Source: [Clostridium] scindens
GTDB lineage: Bacteria > Bacillota > Clostridia > Lachnospirales > Lachnospiraceae
Length of the DNA: 64,000 bases
NCBI RefSeq assembly: GCF_019597925.1
Contig: NZ_CP080442.1
Coordinates: 2,212,001-2,276,000 of the forward strand
Reading direction: 5' to 3'
Part shown: positions 1 to 8,470 of the stretch, piece by piece
Layout: each line of letters starts with the position of its first letter
How positions within the stretch are numbered: position 1 is the first letter of the stretch
Notes under the pieces: model-generated
The model's input: only the letters and a program-made list of their open reading frames with translations
Told to the model about the DNA's origin: nothing
Databases searched by the model: none
Position numbers and translations under genes: made by a program

Positions 1-1109
1 TCTCCCATCAGTTTCGCATGAATCTCTCCCAGCCTTTCGTTCCAGACAATATGAAGCTGAGGCTCCTCTTCTTCCAGCATTTTAAAATTCCTGAGGCTGG
101 CCTGTACATCGGCATCTTCCGGCAATACGATCCGATACGTCAATACTGGCTCCAGCACCGGCATATCCGAAGCACTTTCATAGCCCAGCCCCTGGCCGGG
201 ATAGGTGTGGTCAAGCCCGGTGACCGCGCACACCATTCCTGCTTCCGCTTCCATCGCCAGTTCATGCTTATTCCCGGAATAAATGCGGATCTGGTCTGCT
301 TTGCCTTCCCCGATCACATCTTTTACCCTTAGTCTTCCACCCGTAATCTTCAGATACGTCAGCCTGGCTCCCTGGCTATCCCTTGCGATCTTATAAACCT
401 TAGCCCCGAATTCGTCCGGATATTTCTTTGCTGTCGTATATGCCGCAAGCCCTTCTAATAATTCCTCCACCCCGGTCAGCTTTAGGGCAGATCCAAAATA
501 GCAGGGGAATACTTTCCGCTCTTCGATCAGCCTGGCAATGGACTTCGTCTCAAGATGTCCGTCTGCCAGGTAGTGTTCCAGCGCCCTCTCGTCGCATAGC
601 GCCACCTGCTCATAAAACTCCTGCTTCTCCCCTTCCTGCCCAAAGTCTATGCACTCTCCGCCAAACCTGGCATGGATCTGTTCCAGAAGGCTGCCCCGGT
701 CTGTTCCTTCCTGATCCATCTTATTGATAAACAGGAAGGCTGGGATTCTATATCGTTCCAGGAGCCGCCACAGCGTCTCTGTATGTCCCTGAATGCCGTC
801 CGCGCCGCTGATCAATAAGACGGCATAGTCCAGCACCTGGAGCGTACGCTCCATCTCCGCCGAAAAGTCCACATGTCCCGGCGTATCCAGAAGCGTTATC
901 TCCATATCGCCCGCATGAAATACCGCCTGCTTGGAAAAGATGGTAATTCCTCTCTCCTTTTCCAATTCAAACGTATCTAAAAAAGCATTTCCATGGTCTA
1001 CCCTGCCAAGTTTCCGCAGGCTGCCGCAAAGGTACAGCATTCCTTCCGACAAAGTGGTCTTCCCTGCATCCACATGGGCCAAAATACCTAAAACAATTTT
1101 TTTCTTCAT
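1..1109 (-). CDS. Tet(M)-like translation-factor GTPase, 3' end beyond window
   Basis: The reading frame opens at an ATG ending at 1109 and stays open to the left window edge (about 369 codons seen), so the C-terminus is missing. The N-terminus shows an EF-G-type G domain: P-loop AHVDAGKTT at about residue 11, switch ERGIT, DTPGHVDF and NKMDQ. It is followed by an EF-G domain II-like region (GGRLRVKD). This is the pattern of the Tet(M)/Tet(O) ribosomal-protection family. Many Firmicutes carry chromosomal relatives of this family without proven resistance, so I do not call tetracycline resistance. The ATG directly abuts the TAG stop of the out-of-frame GGDEF segment upstream (stop codon 1110-1112). 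I see no separate promoter, so expression probably depends on the c-di-GMP gene upstream. Confidence 0.85.
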   Translation of the reverse strand, partial: MKKKIVLGILAHVDAGKTTLSEGMLYLCGSLRKLGRVDHGNAFLDTFELEKERGITIFSKQAVFHAGDMEITLLDTPGHVDFSAEMERTLQVLDYAVLLISGADGIQGHTETLWRLLERYRIPAFLFINKMDQEGTDRGSLLEQIHARFGGECIDFGQEGEKQEFYEQVALCDERALEHYLADGHLETKSIARLIEERKVFPCYFGSALKLTGVEELLEGLAAYTTAKKYPDEFGAKVYKIARDSQGARLTYLKITGGRLRVKDVIGEGKADQIRIYSGNKHELAMEAEAGMVCAVTGLDHTYPGQGLGYESASDMPVLEPVLTYRIVLPEDADVQASLRNFKMLEEEEPQLHIVWNERLGEIHAKLMG

Positions 1110-1443
1110 CTATCTGTCTTCCCTGCTTGCTAGTTCATATCGTATTTCTTTCATTGATGAATCATATTTCCTATAGGAGCTTTTCCCGTCTAATTTGGCG
1201 GTAAACAGAGCAATATCCGCCTTTCTGTATAGTTCGTCAAATTCTCTGCCTTGCACCGGAATCATAACATATCCCGCCGAAATCGTAAACGTGATCTTCC
1301 TTATGCCATTATCATAAGTCGTAATCATAGAGCCTATTATCTGCTCCAGCTTCTTATCTACATCAGATTCCCGGATTCCTTTGCAAAGGACGAGAAATTC
1401 ATCTCCGCCGATCCGGCAGATAATATCCCTTTCCCGGAAGAAT
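1110..1443 (-). pseudogene. Out-of-frame C-terminal GGDEF half of the large c-di-GMP protein
   Basis: This stretch reads in the -1 frame relative to the gene upstream. It encodes the rest of a diguanylate cyclase domain: FFRERDIICRIGGDEFLVL, then a run ending in a typical GGDEF C-terminal helix (DELYRKADIALFTAKLDGK). The GGDEF signature is intact. It is detached from the upstream frame at a six-A run (minus strand; T6 at 1443-1448 on plus). Restoring seven A residues would fuse the two parts into one protein of about 1396 aa. The heptamer read in frame is A-AAA-AAT, which is a possible -1 slippery site. So the shift may be a sequencing or assembly error, a real mutation, or recoding. The segment has no convincing start of its own; the first ATG in frame lies at 1328, after the GGDEF motif. 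Confidence 0.8.
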
Positions 1444-4400
1444 TTTTTAACTTTCCTGCATTTTCCGTAATCATAGCATCGCCATATGCGTGACCGAAGA
1501 CATCGTTTGCAAGTTTGAAATTATCCAGGTCAAACATCAGAAGCGCCGCCGTCTCATCTTCCTCCATCTTCTTCAGGTAATTCTTGATCTTTGGAATCGC
1601 CGCCTGCCGGGTATACAGGCCTGTCAGTCCATCACGCTGAAGTTCCTTGATATTCTTACTATTTTCAAGGGCTTCCAGCTTCTGTTCCGTAATATCAATG
1701 TAATATCCAACGGCGCGGATCGTATTTCCATTCGGATCCCGGATCGGAGTACAGACTGCCCGGATCCACTCCACCCTTCCATCCGGCGCTGTAAGCAGCA
1801 GCTCGCAGCCCAGATTCTTCTTCTCAGATCCATGGCGGATTTCTTCTATGTATTCCCAATACCGCTTCTTGTCCTTTTCTCCAAGATACCCCTTGTCCTT
1901 ATAAGCTTCTGGAAAATGATCAATGATTTTCCGTGTGCCCTTTATACCCAGAATCTTTGTGATCAGACTCTGCTCACAAGTATTATCCAGGGTCAGACGG
2001 TGGTTTTTAATATCCCAGTCCCAACTGTTGATTTCTGCCTGTCTCAGGACGTTTTCCAGTTTTTCGCCCAGCAGCCGCAATTCCTCTTCCCTCTTCTTAT
2101 TCGCGGTAATATCGCTCAGGACGCAAAGATATTGAATGCCGTACGGTCCGTCGGCTATATGCCTGCCTTCAATCGAGATAAAATATTCCCTGCCTTCCTG
2201 GGCGGACATCCGTATCACTTCCCGGAAACTTTCCCGATTCAAAACAGCCCGGTACATGCTTTCCTTTACCTTCAGAGCCTCTTTTCTTAAAGTGGCGTCA
2301 CGGAATTTTAATTCATTCAGGGTTCTTTCGCATTCTTCTTTTGTATATCCCATTTTATCAAAAAGTCCGTTGGCAATCACTCTGAACTTCGGGTGATTTT
2401 CCTTCCATTCCAATAAAATGATATTCTCTGGAGTATTGTCTATCAAAAGACGCATATCTTCCATCTGTTTCAGGAGCCTTTCATTATAGCTTGCAAGCCC
2501 CTGCTGTGCAGTCATGGCCTCCGATATATCAATGCACACGCTGATAATCGCAAGCCTCCCGTCCTCTGCCTGGACGACTTTGCCTCGGTCCAGGACCCAG
2601 ATCCAGGTTCCGTCTTTTTTCGGCATCCTGTAAGAAGTCGTATATTCCAATCCGGCATAATATTGCGGTCCTATATCTCTTGCCACGTTTTCGCGGTCCT
2701 CCGGATGGATCGTATGGATCACCTGATACTGGATGGCCTCCGCAAACTCTGTATAGCAATCGTAGCCAAGCAGCCTTACCATCTCGGAATTGGCAAAGTA
2801 TAGCGGAAAGCCGTCCTCGCAATATCCGCCAATCATGCCGCCGGGCATCATCTGGTATGCCTCCAGCTGTCTTTCCCTGTCCCTCTGCTTGGTCACATCC
2901 GTTATGGAAGCATAATACAGATGCTTCCCTCCCTGCTCCTTCAGGTAATAGGCATGAATCTGCAGCCAGATTTCCGAGCCGTCGGCACGAATCTTGCGCA
3001 CGACATCCGCTGCTCCTTCTAACTGGTTCTGATATGCTCTTCGGAAGATATCCAGCATTCGTTCCTTATCATCCGCATGGACTCCGTCCAGTATCCTGTC
3101 TTTGCCAGCCGCAAGTTCTGACGGATTGCTGCCAATGATCCTGTAATACTTTTCATTGACACGCACCACCTCTATCTGGGTATCCGATACGCTGTAAAAC
3201 GCAATTCCGCCCAGAATATTATTCATTACATTGGAGATAAATGCATCTTCGTCCATCAAGTCCTTGATTTTAATATCTTCAATCTGCGCGGCCTTCATCC
3301 CTGCAAAGTCTATTTTGCTTTCATCTGCCATCAATTCCTCCAGTTCTTCCACTGGCATTGGATGGTAGAAATAATAACCCTGACCATACACGCAGCCTAT
3401 TTCCAGCAGGATATCCACCTGTTCCTTATTCTCTACGCCTTCTGCGATCATCCGAAGTCCCATGAGCCTCGCCATGCTGGTGATCGTCTCCAGGATTCCG
3501 ACGCCCTTCCCAGCGCTCTGCTCATTCATAGCAAGAAATTCCATATCCAGCTTCAGTATGTCTACCGTCACGTCTTTGAGCATATTCAAAGAGGAATACC
3601 CATTTCCGAAATCATCCATCAGCACCGTAAAGCCTGCGCTTCTAAGCCGCTCCACTACTTCTGTGATGATCTGATATTCTTCTGCATATGCCGTCTCCGT
3701 AATCTCAATTTCCAGGAGTTTTGGCGGAAGGGAGTATTTCTCTACTAATCCTTCAAAGACTTCTACGATATCAAGCGTATAGATATCTACCCTCGATACA
3801 TTGACGGAGATCGGAATCGCCTTGTGCCCCCGCCGAATCCAGCTGCTAAGCAGACTACAGACCTTCTCCCAGATATACCGGTCCACATTGGATATAAATC
3901 CATTTCTCTCAAGCAGCGGAATAAACTCCCCCGGACTGACCACTCCTTTTTCAGGATGTATCCATCTTACCAAAGCCTCCAGCCCTACGATCTTTCCGGA
4001 CACCATGTCGCATTTGGGCTGGACGTAGCAGGTGATCTCTTCCTGCTCCAGGGCTTTTTGAATCTCTGATAGCATCTTATGGTTATCTTCCATCTTCTGC
4101 TTCATTCCCGCATCATACCAGCAGATACGTCTCGCATAGTTGCCTTTTACCGAATCAAGGGCAATCGTAGCCAGATCGTACATCGTATTGACAGGAATCG
4201 ACCGATCCTTAATCTCGTAGACGCCAAAGGCAGTAAGAAAGCCTGCATTTCCTTTATCCTGGCGAATATACCGGCAGATTCTCTGCTGCAGGCCCTCCAG
4301 CCTCTCCCGGTCATCCGGGAGGATGACGCAGAAATCATCCGCGCCCATATACCCTGCTATTCCATCGGCCCTGGCCTCTTCTTCCAGATATGCGCTGATA

Positions 4401-5299
4401 TTTTTAAGAAACTGATCCCCGGCTTCCATCCCGTACCATTCGTTAAACAATTTGAAATGTTCTATGTCAACGGCTACCAGGCAGTACTTCTGATCTCCCG
4501 CATTTTTAAGAAAGGCCTTTGCCGCATCCCAAAAAGTATTTCTCCGATACAGCCCGGTCAAGGGATCAAAGACTTCTTCCTTTCCAAGATCAAGATATTT
4601 TTTTTGCTCGTCAATATCCTGGATAAAGCACATAACGATAATATCGGAATCCTGATCCTGCCTGACTGGCACCACCTTTTCTACAACCCAGCAATATCCG
4701 CCTCTTTCCAGCCTTTTGCGGAATTCCCCATGGAGAATCTTCTCTTCATTCCTATTCATCCGCTCTGTAATGTCGTCCAGATTCCAAAACTTAAGGAATG
4801 CTTCCCGGTCATCCGGATGTACCATGCCTTCCGATTCTTTGGCAAACAGTCTGCTTAAGCACCCCTCTTCGGCAGGAATCACATATTTTCCTTCCTTGTG
4901 GTAGAGAATCTTGTATGTATCTTCGGTAAGGTTCAATTCAAACAATTCATCGTAGGCAGAATCATTGGTAAGGTTATACAGCAGATTTTTATTTCCCTCA
5001 TGAATAGACTTTGCCATCAGCATATGGCATTGCCCCGCACCTGGCCAATCCACCTGTCCTGTACTTACTTCCACCCATCTTTGGAGATTCTTATTATAGA
5101 ATATAACACTGTCGGCATTCTCCTCGAAAAGCGGACATTTCTCGCACGGCGTATCTTCAGCGCTCAGTGCCTGATAACAGTATTCGCCGCATCTTAATTC
5201 CGGAAACTTGCTTTTAAGCGTCTGGTTAAAATATTGTATCTTATAATCATTATCCACTACATATATGCTATTTTTTGAACCGCCTGAAAATGTACCCAT
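1358..5299 (-). CDS. PAS-GGDEF-EAL-PAS4 cyclic-di-GMP signalling protein, frameshifted near its end
   Basis: This is a 1313-aa cytoplasmic protein with no membrane segment. By eye the order is: PAS-like sensors at about residues 10-100 and 115-235; a degenerate GGDEF domain (GADDF near residue 318) that should not be catalytic; and an EAL phosphodiesterase domain at about 425-655. The EAL domain has EALVRW, EITET, DDFGNGYSS, EGVE and QGYYFYHP, so it is probably active. Four more PAS/PAC modules follow (about 690-1215), and then the start of a second GGDEF domain (DGLTGLYTR at about 1225). That last domain is cut by the frame change at the A6 run near 1443-1448, and the frame ends at a TAG at 1358-1360. 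As decoded the protein would only degrade c-di-GMP; with the frame restored it would also carry an intact GGDEF. The start at 5299 has an AAGGAG about 11 nt upstream. Confidence 0.85.
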   Translation of the reverse strand: MGTFSGGSKNSIYVVDNDYKIQYFNQTLKSKFPELRCGEYCYQALSAEDTPCEKCPLFEENADSVIFYNKNLQRWVEVSTGQVDWPGAGQCHMLMAKSIHEGNKNLLYNLTNDSAYDELFELNLTEDTYKILYHKEGKYVIPAEEGCLSRLFAKESEGMVHPDDREAFLKFWNLDDITERMNRNEEKILHGEFRKRLERGGYCWVVEKVVPVRQDQDSDIIVMCFIQDIDEQKKYLDLGKEEVFDPLTGLYRRNTFWDAAKAFLKNAGDQKYCLVAVDIEHFKLFNEWYGMEAGDQFLKNISAYLEEEARADGIAGYMGADDFCVILPDDRERLEGLQQRICRYIRQDKGNAGFLTAFGVYEIKDRSIPVNTMYDLATIALDSVKGNYARRICWYDAGMKQKMEDNHKMLSEIQKALEQEEITCYVQPKCDMVSGKIVGLEALVRWIHPEKGVVSPGEFIPLLERNGFISNVDRYIWEKVCSLLSSWIRRGHKAIPISVNVSRVDIYTLDIVEVFEGLVEKYSLPPKLLEIEITETAYAEEYQIITEVVERLRSAGFTVLMDDFGNGYSSLNMLKDVTVDILKLDMEFLAMNEQSAGKGVGILETITSMARLMGLRMIAEGVENKEQVDILLEIGCVYGQGYYFYHPMPVEELEELMADESKIDFAGMKAAQIEDIKIKDLMDEDAFISNVMNNILGGIAFYSVSDTQIEVVRVNEKYYRIIGSNPSELAAGKDRILDGVHADDKERMLDIFRRAYQNQLEGAADVVRKIRADGSEIWLQIHAYYLKEQGGKHLYYASITDVTKQRDRERQLEAYQMMPGGMIGGYCEDGFPLYFANSEMVRLLGYDCYTEFAEAIQYQVIHTIHPEDRENVARDIGPQYYAGLEYTTSYRMPKKDGTWIWVLDRGKVVQAEDGRLAIISVCIDISEAMTAQQGLASYNERLLKQMEDMRLLIDNTPENIILLEWKENHPKFRVIANGLFDKMGYTKEECERTLNELKFRDATLRKEALKVKESMYRAVLNRESFREVIRMSAQEGREYFISIEGRHIADGPYGIQYLCVLSDITANKKREEELRLLGEKLENVLRQAEINSWDWDIKNHRLTLDNTCEQSLITKILGIKGTRKIIDHFPEAYKDKGYLGEKDKKRYWEYIEEIRHGSEKKNLGCELLLTAPDGRVEWIRAVCTPIRDPNGNTIRAVGYYIDITEQKLEALENSKNIKELQRDGLTGLYTRQAAIPKIKNYLKKMEEDETAALLMFDLDNFKLANDVFGHAYGDAMITENAGKLKNSSGKGILSAGSAEMNFSSFAKESGNLM

Positions 5300-5353
5300 A
5301 ACTACATCTATCTCCTTCGCTTCCGCATTTTCTGTATATGAACAACTAAATTT

Positions 5354-5383
5354 ATTATAGTCTTTTTTTTATGCCCAAGTCAA
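5354..5383 (-). promoter_or_regulatory. Sigma-A promoter of the c-di-GMP gene
   Basis: On the minus strand TTGACT (5378-5383) is followed after 18 nt by a perfect TATAAT (5354-5359), about 55 nt ahead of the ATG at 5299. The call rests on consensus match and position only. Confidence 0.65.
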
Positions 5384-5448
5384 TATTCTTACAATTTTAT
5401 CAGACATTTCACTCAAAAAACTAACTTTTAAACTTTTTAAAAAAGTTC

Positions 5449-5476
5449 TTGCAAATATTGTAAAATTCGTTATAAT
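5449..5476 (+). promoter_or_regulatory. Sigma-A promoter of tRNA-Thr
   Basis: TTGCAA (5449-5454), a 16-nt spacer and TATAAT (5471-5476) lie 30 nt upstream of the tRNA 5' end. This fits a stand-alone tRNA promoter. Confidence 0.7.
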
Positions 5477-5506
5477 ATTACTTGTGGCTGTTACAAAACG
5501 GCACGC

Positions 5507-5579
5507 GCTGGAATAGCTCAGTCGGTAGAGCACTTCACTCGTAATGAAGGGGTCGTCGGTTCAAATCCGATTTCCAGCT
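5507..5579 (+). tRNA. tRNA-Thr (anticodon CGU)
   Basis: A full cloverleaf can be drawn. The acceptor stem is GCTGGAA/TTCCAGC, the D arm GCTC...GAGC, and the anticodon stem CTTCA/TGAAG. The loop CTCGTAA gives anticodon CGT, which reads ACG (Thr). The T arm has a GTTCAAAT-type loop closed by CCGAT, and the discriminator is U. No CCA is encoded. The gene stands alone between two unrelated transcription units and borders the AT-rich regulator/ABC block. Confidence 0.95.
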
Positions 5580-5622
5580 TTTAATCAAAAATAGCGCTCG
5601 TCTTAAAAATAAGATTATGAAA

Positions 5623-5667
5623 TGAGTTGATAAATGAATAGTTCTTCATTTATCAACTCACTTTTTT
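5623..5667 (+). terminator. Strong intrinsic terminator after tRNA-Thr
   Basis: A perfect 16-bp stem (5623-5638 with 5645-5660) closes a 6-nt loop and is followed by C and six T. It lies 44 nt after the tRNA and isolates the tRNA from the two-component operon. Confidence 0.85.
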
Positions 5668-5764
5668 GCATATATAAAGACTGTAACTGCTATGGAAACT
5701 GTGTCTGTGGACACATATAGCATCATTGCGTAATTGAACATTATCCAAGAATAGGAGCTGCAAT

Positions 5765-6472
5765 ATGAATCGGGTTTTAATCATTGATGATGATAAAGAA
5801 CTTTGTGCTTTAATGAAAAAATGTATCGAGCAAGAAAATTTAACCGCTTTAGTAGCATATTGCGGGGCCGAGGGGTTGCGCCTCGTTGATGAAAATAAAG
5901 ATGACCGTTCTCTTACTCTTATAATTTTAGACATCATGCTGCCAGATATAGACGGGTTTCAAGTTCTGAAAAAAATCAGGGAAGGAAATAACCTCCCCAT
6001 ACTTATGCTGACAGCCAAAAACAGCGAAGATGATAAAGTTTCCGGACTGCGGCTAGGCGCAGACGATTATCTGACTAAGCCTTTTAGCATCAATGAACTT
6101 ATGGCACGTGTCAATTCTCTAATTCGGCGCTACACGGCATTAAATCCAACTTTTTCTGTAGAAACAGAGTGTCTGGCGTTAAAAGGCATGACGATCGACA
6201 AGGCAGATCGGATTGTTAAAGTGAATGATGTCCCTGTTGAACTTACCAGCAGGGAATTTGATTTGCTGGCCTTCCTTGCTTCCAACAAAGGACGAATCTT
6301 TACAAAAAAGCAAATTTATACGCAAGTATGGGAAAATGAGTATGCGTTCGATGATAGCAATATTATGTCTTTTATCAGCAAATTGCGTAAAAAGATTGAG
6401 CCAGACCCTGACAATCCGTTTTATATTTTGACAGTCCGGGGCGTTGGCTATCGTTTTAACAAGGAGGCTTAA
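5765..6472 (+). CDS. OmpR/PhoB-family response regulator
   Basis: This 235-aa protein has a receiver domain in the first ~120 residues (acidic pocket DDD near residue 9, phospho-acceptor Asp in LIILDIMLPD, Lys in DDYLTKPF). A winged-helix DNA-binding domain follows (residues ~135-233, LTSREFDLLAFL and a C-terminal VRGVGYRF). It starts at an ATG 7 nt after AGGAG. The kinase gene begins 2 nt after its stop, so the two are translationally coupled. By context it controls the ABC exporter downstream, where a tandem 11-bp repeat sits at the promoter. It resembles regulators of peptide-antibiotic resistance modules. The codons and surroundings are more AT-rich than the genes on either side of this block. 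Confidence 0.9.
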   Translation: MNRVLIIDDDKELCALMKKCIEQENLTALVAYCGAEGLRLVDENKDDRSLTLIILDIMLPDIDGFQVLKKIREGNNLPILMLTAKNSEDDKVSGLRLGADDYLTKPFSINELMARVNSLIRRYTALNPTFSVETECLALKGMTIDKADRIVKVNDVPVELTSREFDLLAFLASNKGRIFTKKQIYTQVWENEYAFDDSNIMSFISKLRKKIEPDPDNPFYILTVRGVGYRFNKEA

Positions 6473-6474
6473 GT

Positions 6475-7398
6475 ATGGCCATCAATCATTATCTTCTTGC
6501 AGGCCTTGTGTCTGCCCTGGCTATCATCCTGTATCTTGCCTTGAAGCTATACCACGTCCGGGAACAGATTGCATTTATCAAAGACGTATTGGAAGATTTA
6601 AAAAAAGGGAACTTAAACAGACGTATTCTGACACACAAAAAAGACATGGCAAGGCAAATCTGTTATGACATAAATCAAATCGCAATAAACAGCCAGTCAC
6701 AGCTTATTCGCCAAAAGCAATCAGAACAGGCGTACAAACGATTAATGACAAGCCTTTCTCATGATGTTAAAACCCCTCTTGCTTCTTTGGTTGGATATCT
6801 GGAGGCCATTGAAAGCCAGATTGTGATTGGAGAAGAAAAAGACGCATATATCCATGTTGCATTTGAAAAATCCCAACACCTGAAACATTTTGTAGAAGAT
6901 TTGTTTGAATGGGTAAAATTAGACTCAGGAGAACAGGCTTTCCATTTCGAAAAAACCGATTTGAATGAACTGTCCCGCAATATACTGGCTGATTGGGTTT
7001 CTGTCTTAGAAGGCTGTCATTTTAAATATGAAATTGACATCCCCGAGAAAGAGTGTTTCATACGCATTGACGCAAACGCATATACCCGTATCATCAACAA
7101 TCTGCTGCAAAATATTATTGTTCATAGTGAGGGCGATGAAGTCATGCTGCGCGTTCTGGACGATCAGCAGCAAGTACAAGTCATAATCAAAGATAACGGG
7201 AAGGGTATTCCTTCTGATCATCTTCCACATATCTTTGAGAGATTATATCAATGTGATGATTCACGTTCTGCTACAGGAAATGGATTGGGGCTTGCAATTG
7301 CAAAAGAACTTGTCCACATACACAAAGGAACTATTGTCGCAGACAGTACCCCTGGCGCTGGAACAGAATTTATCATATCCTTACCGAAAGCCCTGTAG
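6475..7398 (+). CDS. Sensor histidine kinase, partner of the adjacent regulator
   Basis: This 307-aa protein has one N-terminal membrane segment (about residues 5-23), almost no extracellular part, and a HAMP-like linker (LKKGNLNRRI). The HisKA domain has SHDVKTPL, with the phospho-accepting His near residue 95. The HATPase_c domain has NNLLQN, DNGKGIP and GNGLGLAI. Small kinases with so little extracellular sequence are typical of BceS/LanK-like systems, which sense drug flux or membrane stress together with their transporter (family knowledge). The Shine-Dalgarno AAGGAGG overlaps the end of the regulator gene. The 3' end forms part of a terminator-like hairpin. Confidence 0.9.
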   Translation: MAINHYLLAGLVSALAIILYLALKLYHVREQIAFIKDVLEDLKKGNLNRRILTHKKDMARQICYDINQIAINSQSQLIRQKQSEQAYKRLMTSLSHDVKTPLASLVGYLEAIESQIVIGEEKDAYIHVAFEKSQHLKHFVEDLFEWVKLDSGEQAFHFEKTDLNELSRNILADWVSVLEGCHFKYEIDIPEKECFIRIDANAYTRIINNLLQNIIVHSEGDEVMLRVLDDQQQVQVIIKDNGKGIPSDHLPHIFERLYQCDDSRSATGNGLGLAIAKELVHIHKGTIVADSTPGAGTEFIISLPKAL

Positions 7399-7414
7399 AA
7401 ATACGGGGCTTTTT
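7387..7414 (+). terminator. Short terminator overlapping the kinase stop codon
   Basis: AAAGCCC (7387-7393) pairs with GGGCTTT (7406-7412) and ends in a five-T run. The stem includes the TAG stop. It would partly separate the regulatory pair from the ABC genes, which have their own promoter. Confidence 0.6.
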
Positions 7415-7440
7415 GTTATGAAAGCAAGACAAAAACAAGA

Positions 7441-7477
7441 TTCTGGCAAGGTTTTGGCAAGGTTCTTACGATATAAT
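7441..7477 (+). promoter_or_regulatory. Tandem 11-bp operator plus -10 box for the ABC exporter
   Basis: Two head-to-tail 11-mers, TTCTGGCAAGG (7441-7451) and TTTTGGCAAGG (7452-7462), sit directly upstream of TATAAT (7472-7477) and take the place of a -35 box. Direct repeats on a one-turn period next to a -10 are the usual binding site of activated OmpR-family regulators. The regulator encoded at 5765 is the obvious candidate. Confidence 0.65.
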
Positions 7478-7546
7478 CCCTATTGTAAATGGCAATGCGA
7501 TTCGTCTGCCATATTACAGGACAGTATATGAAAGCGAGGTATTTAT

Positions 7547-8470
7547 ATGAATGATACTGTGATCAAAACAATACAGCTGACAAAAAAATATGGGAATCAG
7601 ACTGTGGTAAACAAGGCAAATCTCCATGTAAAACAAGGACGGATTTACGGACTATTAGGGCGCAATGGTGCCGGTAAAACAACGATAATGAAAATGATTT
7701 TGGGATTGACCCCTATTACCTCCGGAAATGTGGAGGTGTTTGGAATGAACATTATTGGTAAGGAAAAAAGAATTTATCCCCGTATTGGCGCTATTATAGA
7801 AACTCCGGGATTTTATCCTAACCTGACAGGAACTGAAAATTTAGAGATCTTTGCCAGACTGCGGGGTACCGCTTTCCCGAATGCCGTAAAGAACGCATTG
7901 GAAACCGTTGGCCTGCCTTATAAAGATAAAAAAACATTTGGCAAGTATTCTCTTGGTATGAAGCAGCGTCTTGGTATCGCCAATGCTATTCTTCATGACC
8001 CGGAACTTTTAATTCTAGATGAACCGACTAACGGTCTTGACCCCATTGGCATTGTCGAGGTCAGAGAGTTTATTAAAAAACTAAGTAACGAATATGGAAA
8101 AACGATCCTGATATCCAGTCATATTCTTCCAGAAATATCATTACTGGCCGATGATATCGGAATCATTGACAAGGGCGTTCTCTTGGAAGAAAGTAGTATG
8201 AGCGAATTAGAAAGACGCAATCGTAAATATATTTCATTACAAGTTTCAGATATTCCTAAAACAACGATGATATTGGAGCGCCAATATCACGTGACAGATT
8301 ATTCCGTTCAGGATGAGCAAACGATATGGATCTATGATGTTGATTTGAATATGGGGGAAATCAATAAAACTCTTATTATGCAAGATATAACGGTAATCAG
8401 TTCTGGAATTCGTAATGATACATTAGAAGATTATTTTAAAAAGATCACAGGAGGTGAGGGAATTGCTTAA
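7547..8470 (+). CDS. ABC transporter ATPase, BcrA/LanF type
   Basis: This 307-aa ATPase has Walker A GRNGAGKTT near residue 40, signature YSLGMKQR, Walker B LLILDEPTNGLDP and the switch His in SSHILPE. After the ~220-residue nucleotide-binding domain there is a C-terminal extension typical of BcrA, NisF and CprA relatives. These power two-permease exporters that protect against bacitracin, lantibiotics or host peptides. The substrate cannot be told from sequence. Its 3' end overlaps the first permease gene. It lies under the tandem-repeat promoter. Confidence 0.9.
   Translation: MNDTVIKTIQLTKKYGNQTVVNKANLHVKQGRIYGLLGRNGAGKTTIMKMILGLTPITSGNVEVFGMNIIGKEKRIYPRIGAIIETPGFYPNLTGTENLEIFARLRGTAFPNAVKNALETVGLPYKDKKTFGKYSLGMKQRLGIANAILHDPELLILDEPTNGLDPIGIVEVREFIKKLSNEYGKTILISSHILPEISLLADDIGIIDKGVLLEESSMSELERRNRKYISLQVSDIPKTTMILERQYHVTDYSVQDEQTIWIYDVDLNMGEINKTLIMQDITVISSGIRNDTLEDYFKKITGGEGIA

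Noticed and set aside
1..1109. Tetracycline-resistance gene tet(M)/tet(O)
   Set aside because: Only the first two domains are visible and chromosomal relatives of this GTPase are common. Without the C-terminal loop residues, resistance cannot be claimed.
7418..7531. Small frame between the kinase and the ABC ATPase genes
   Set aside because: It runs through the tandem operator and the -10 box and has no ribosome site.
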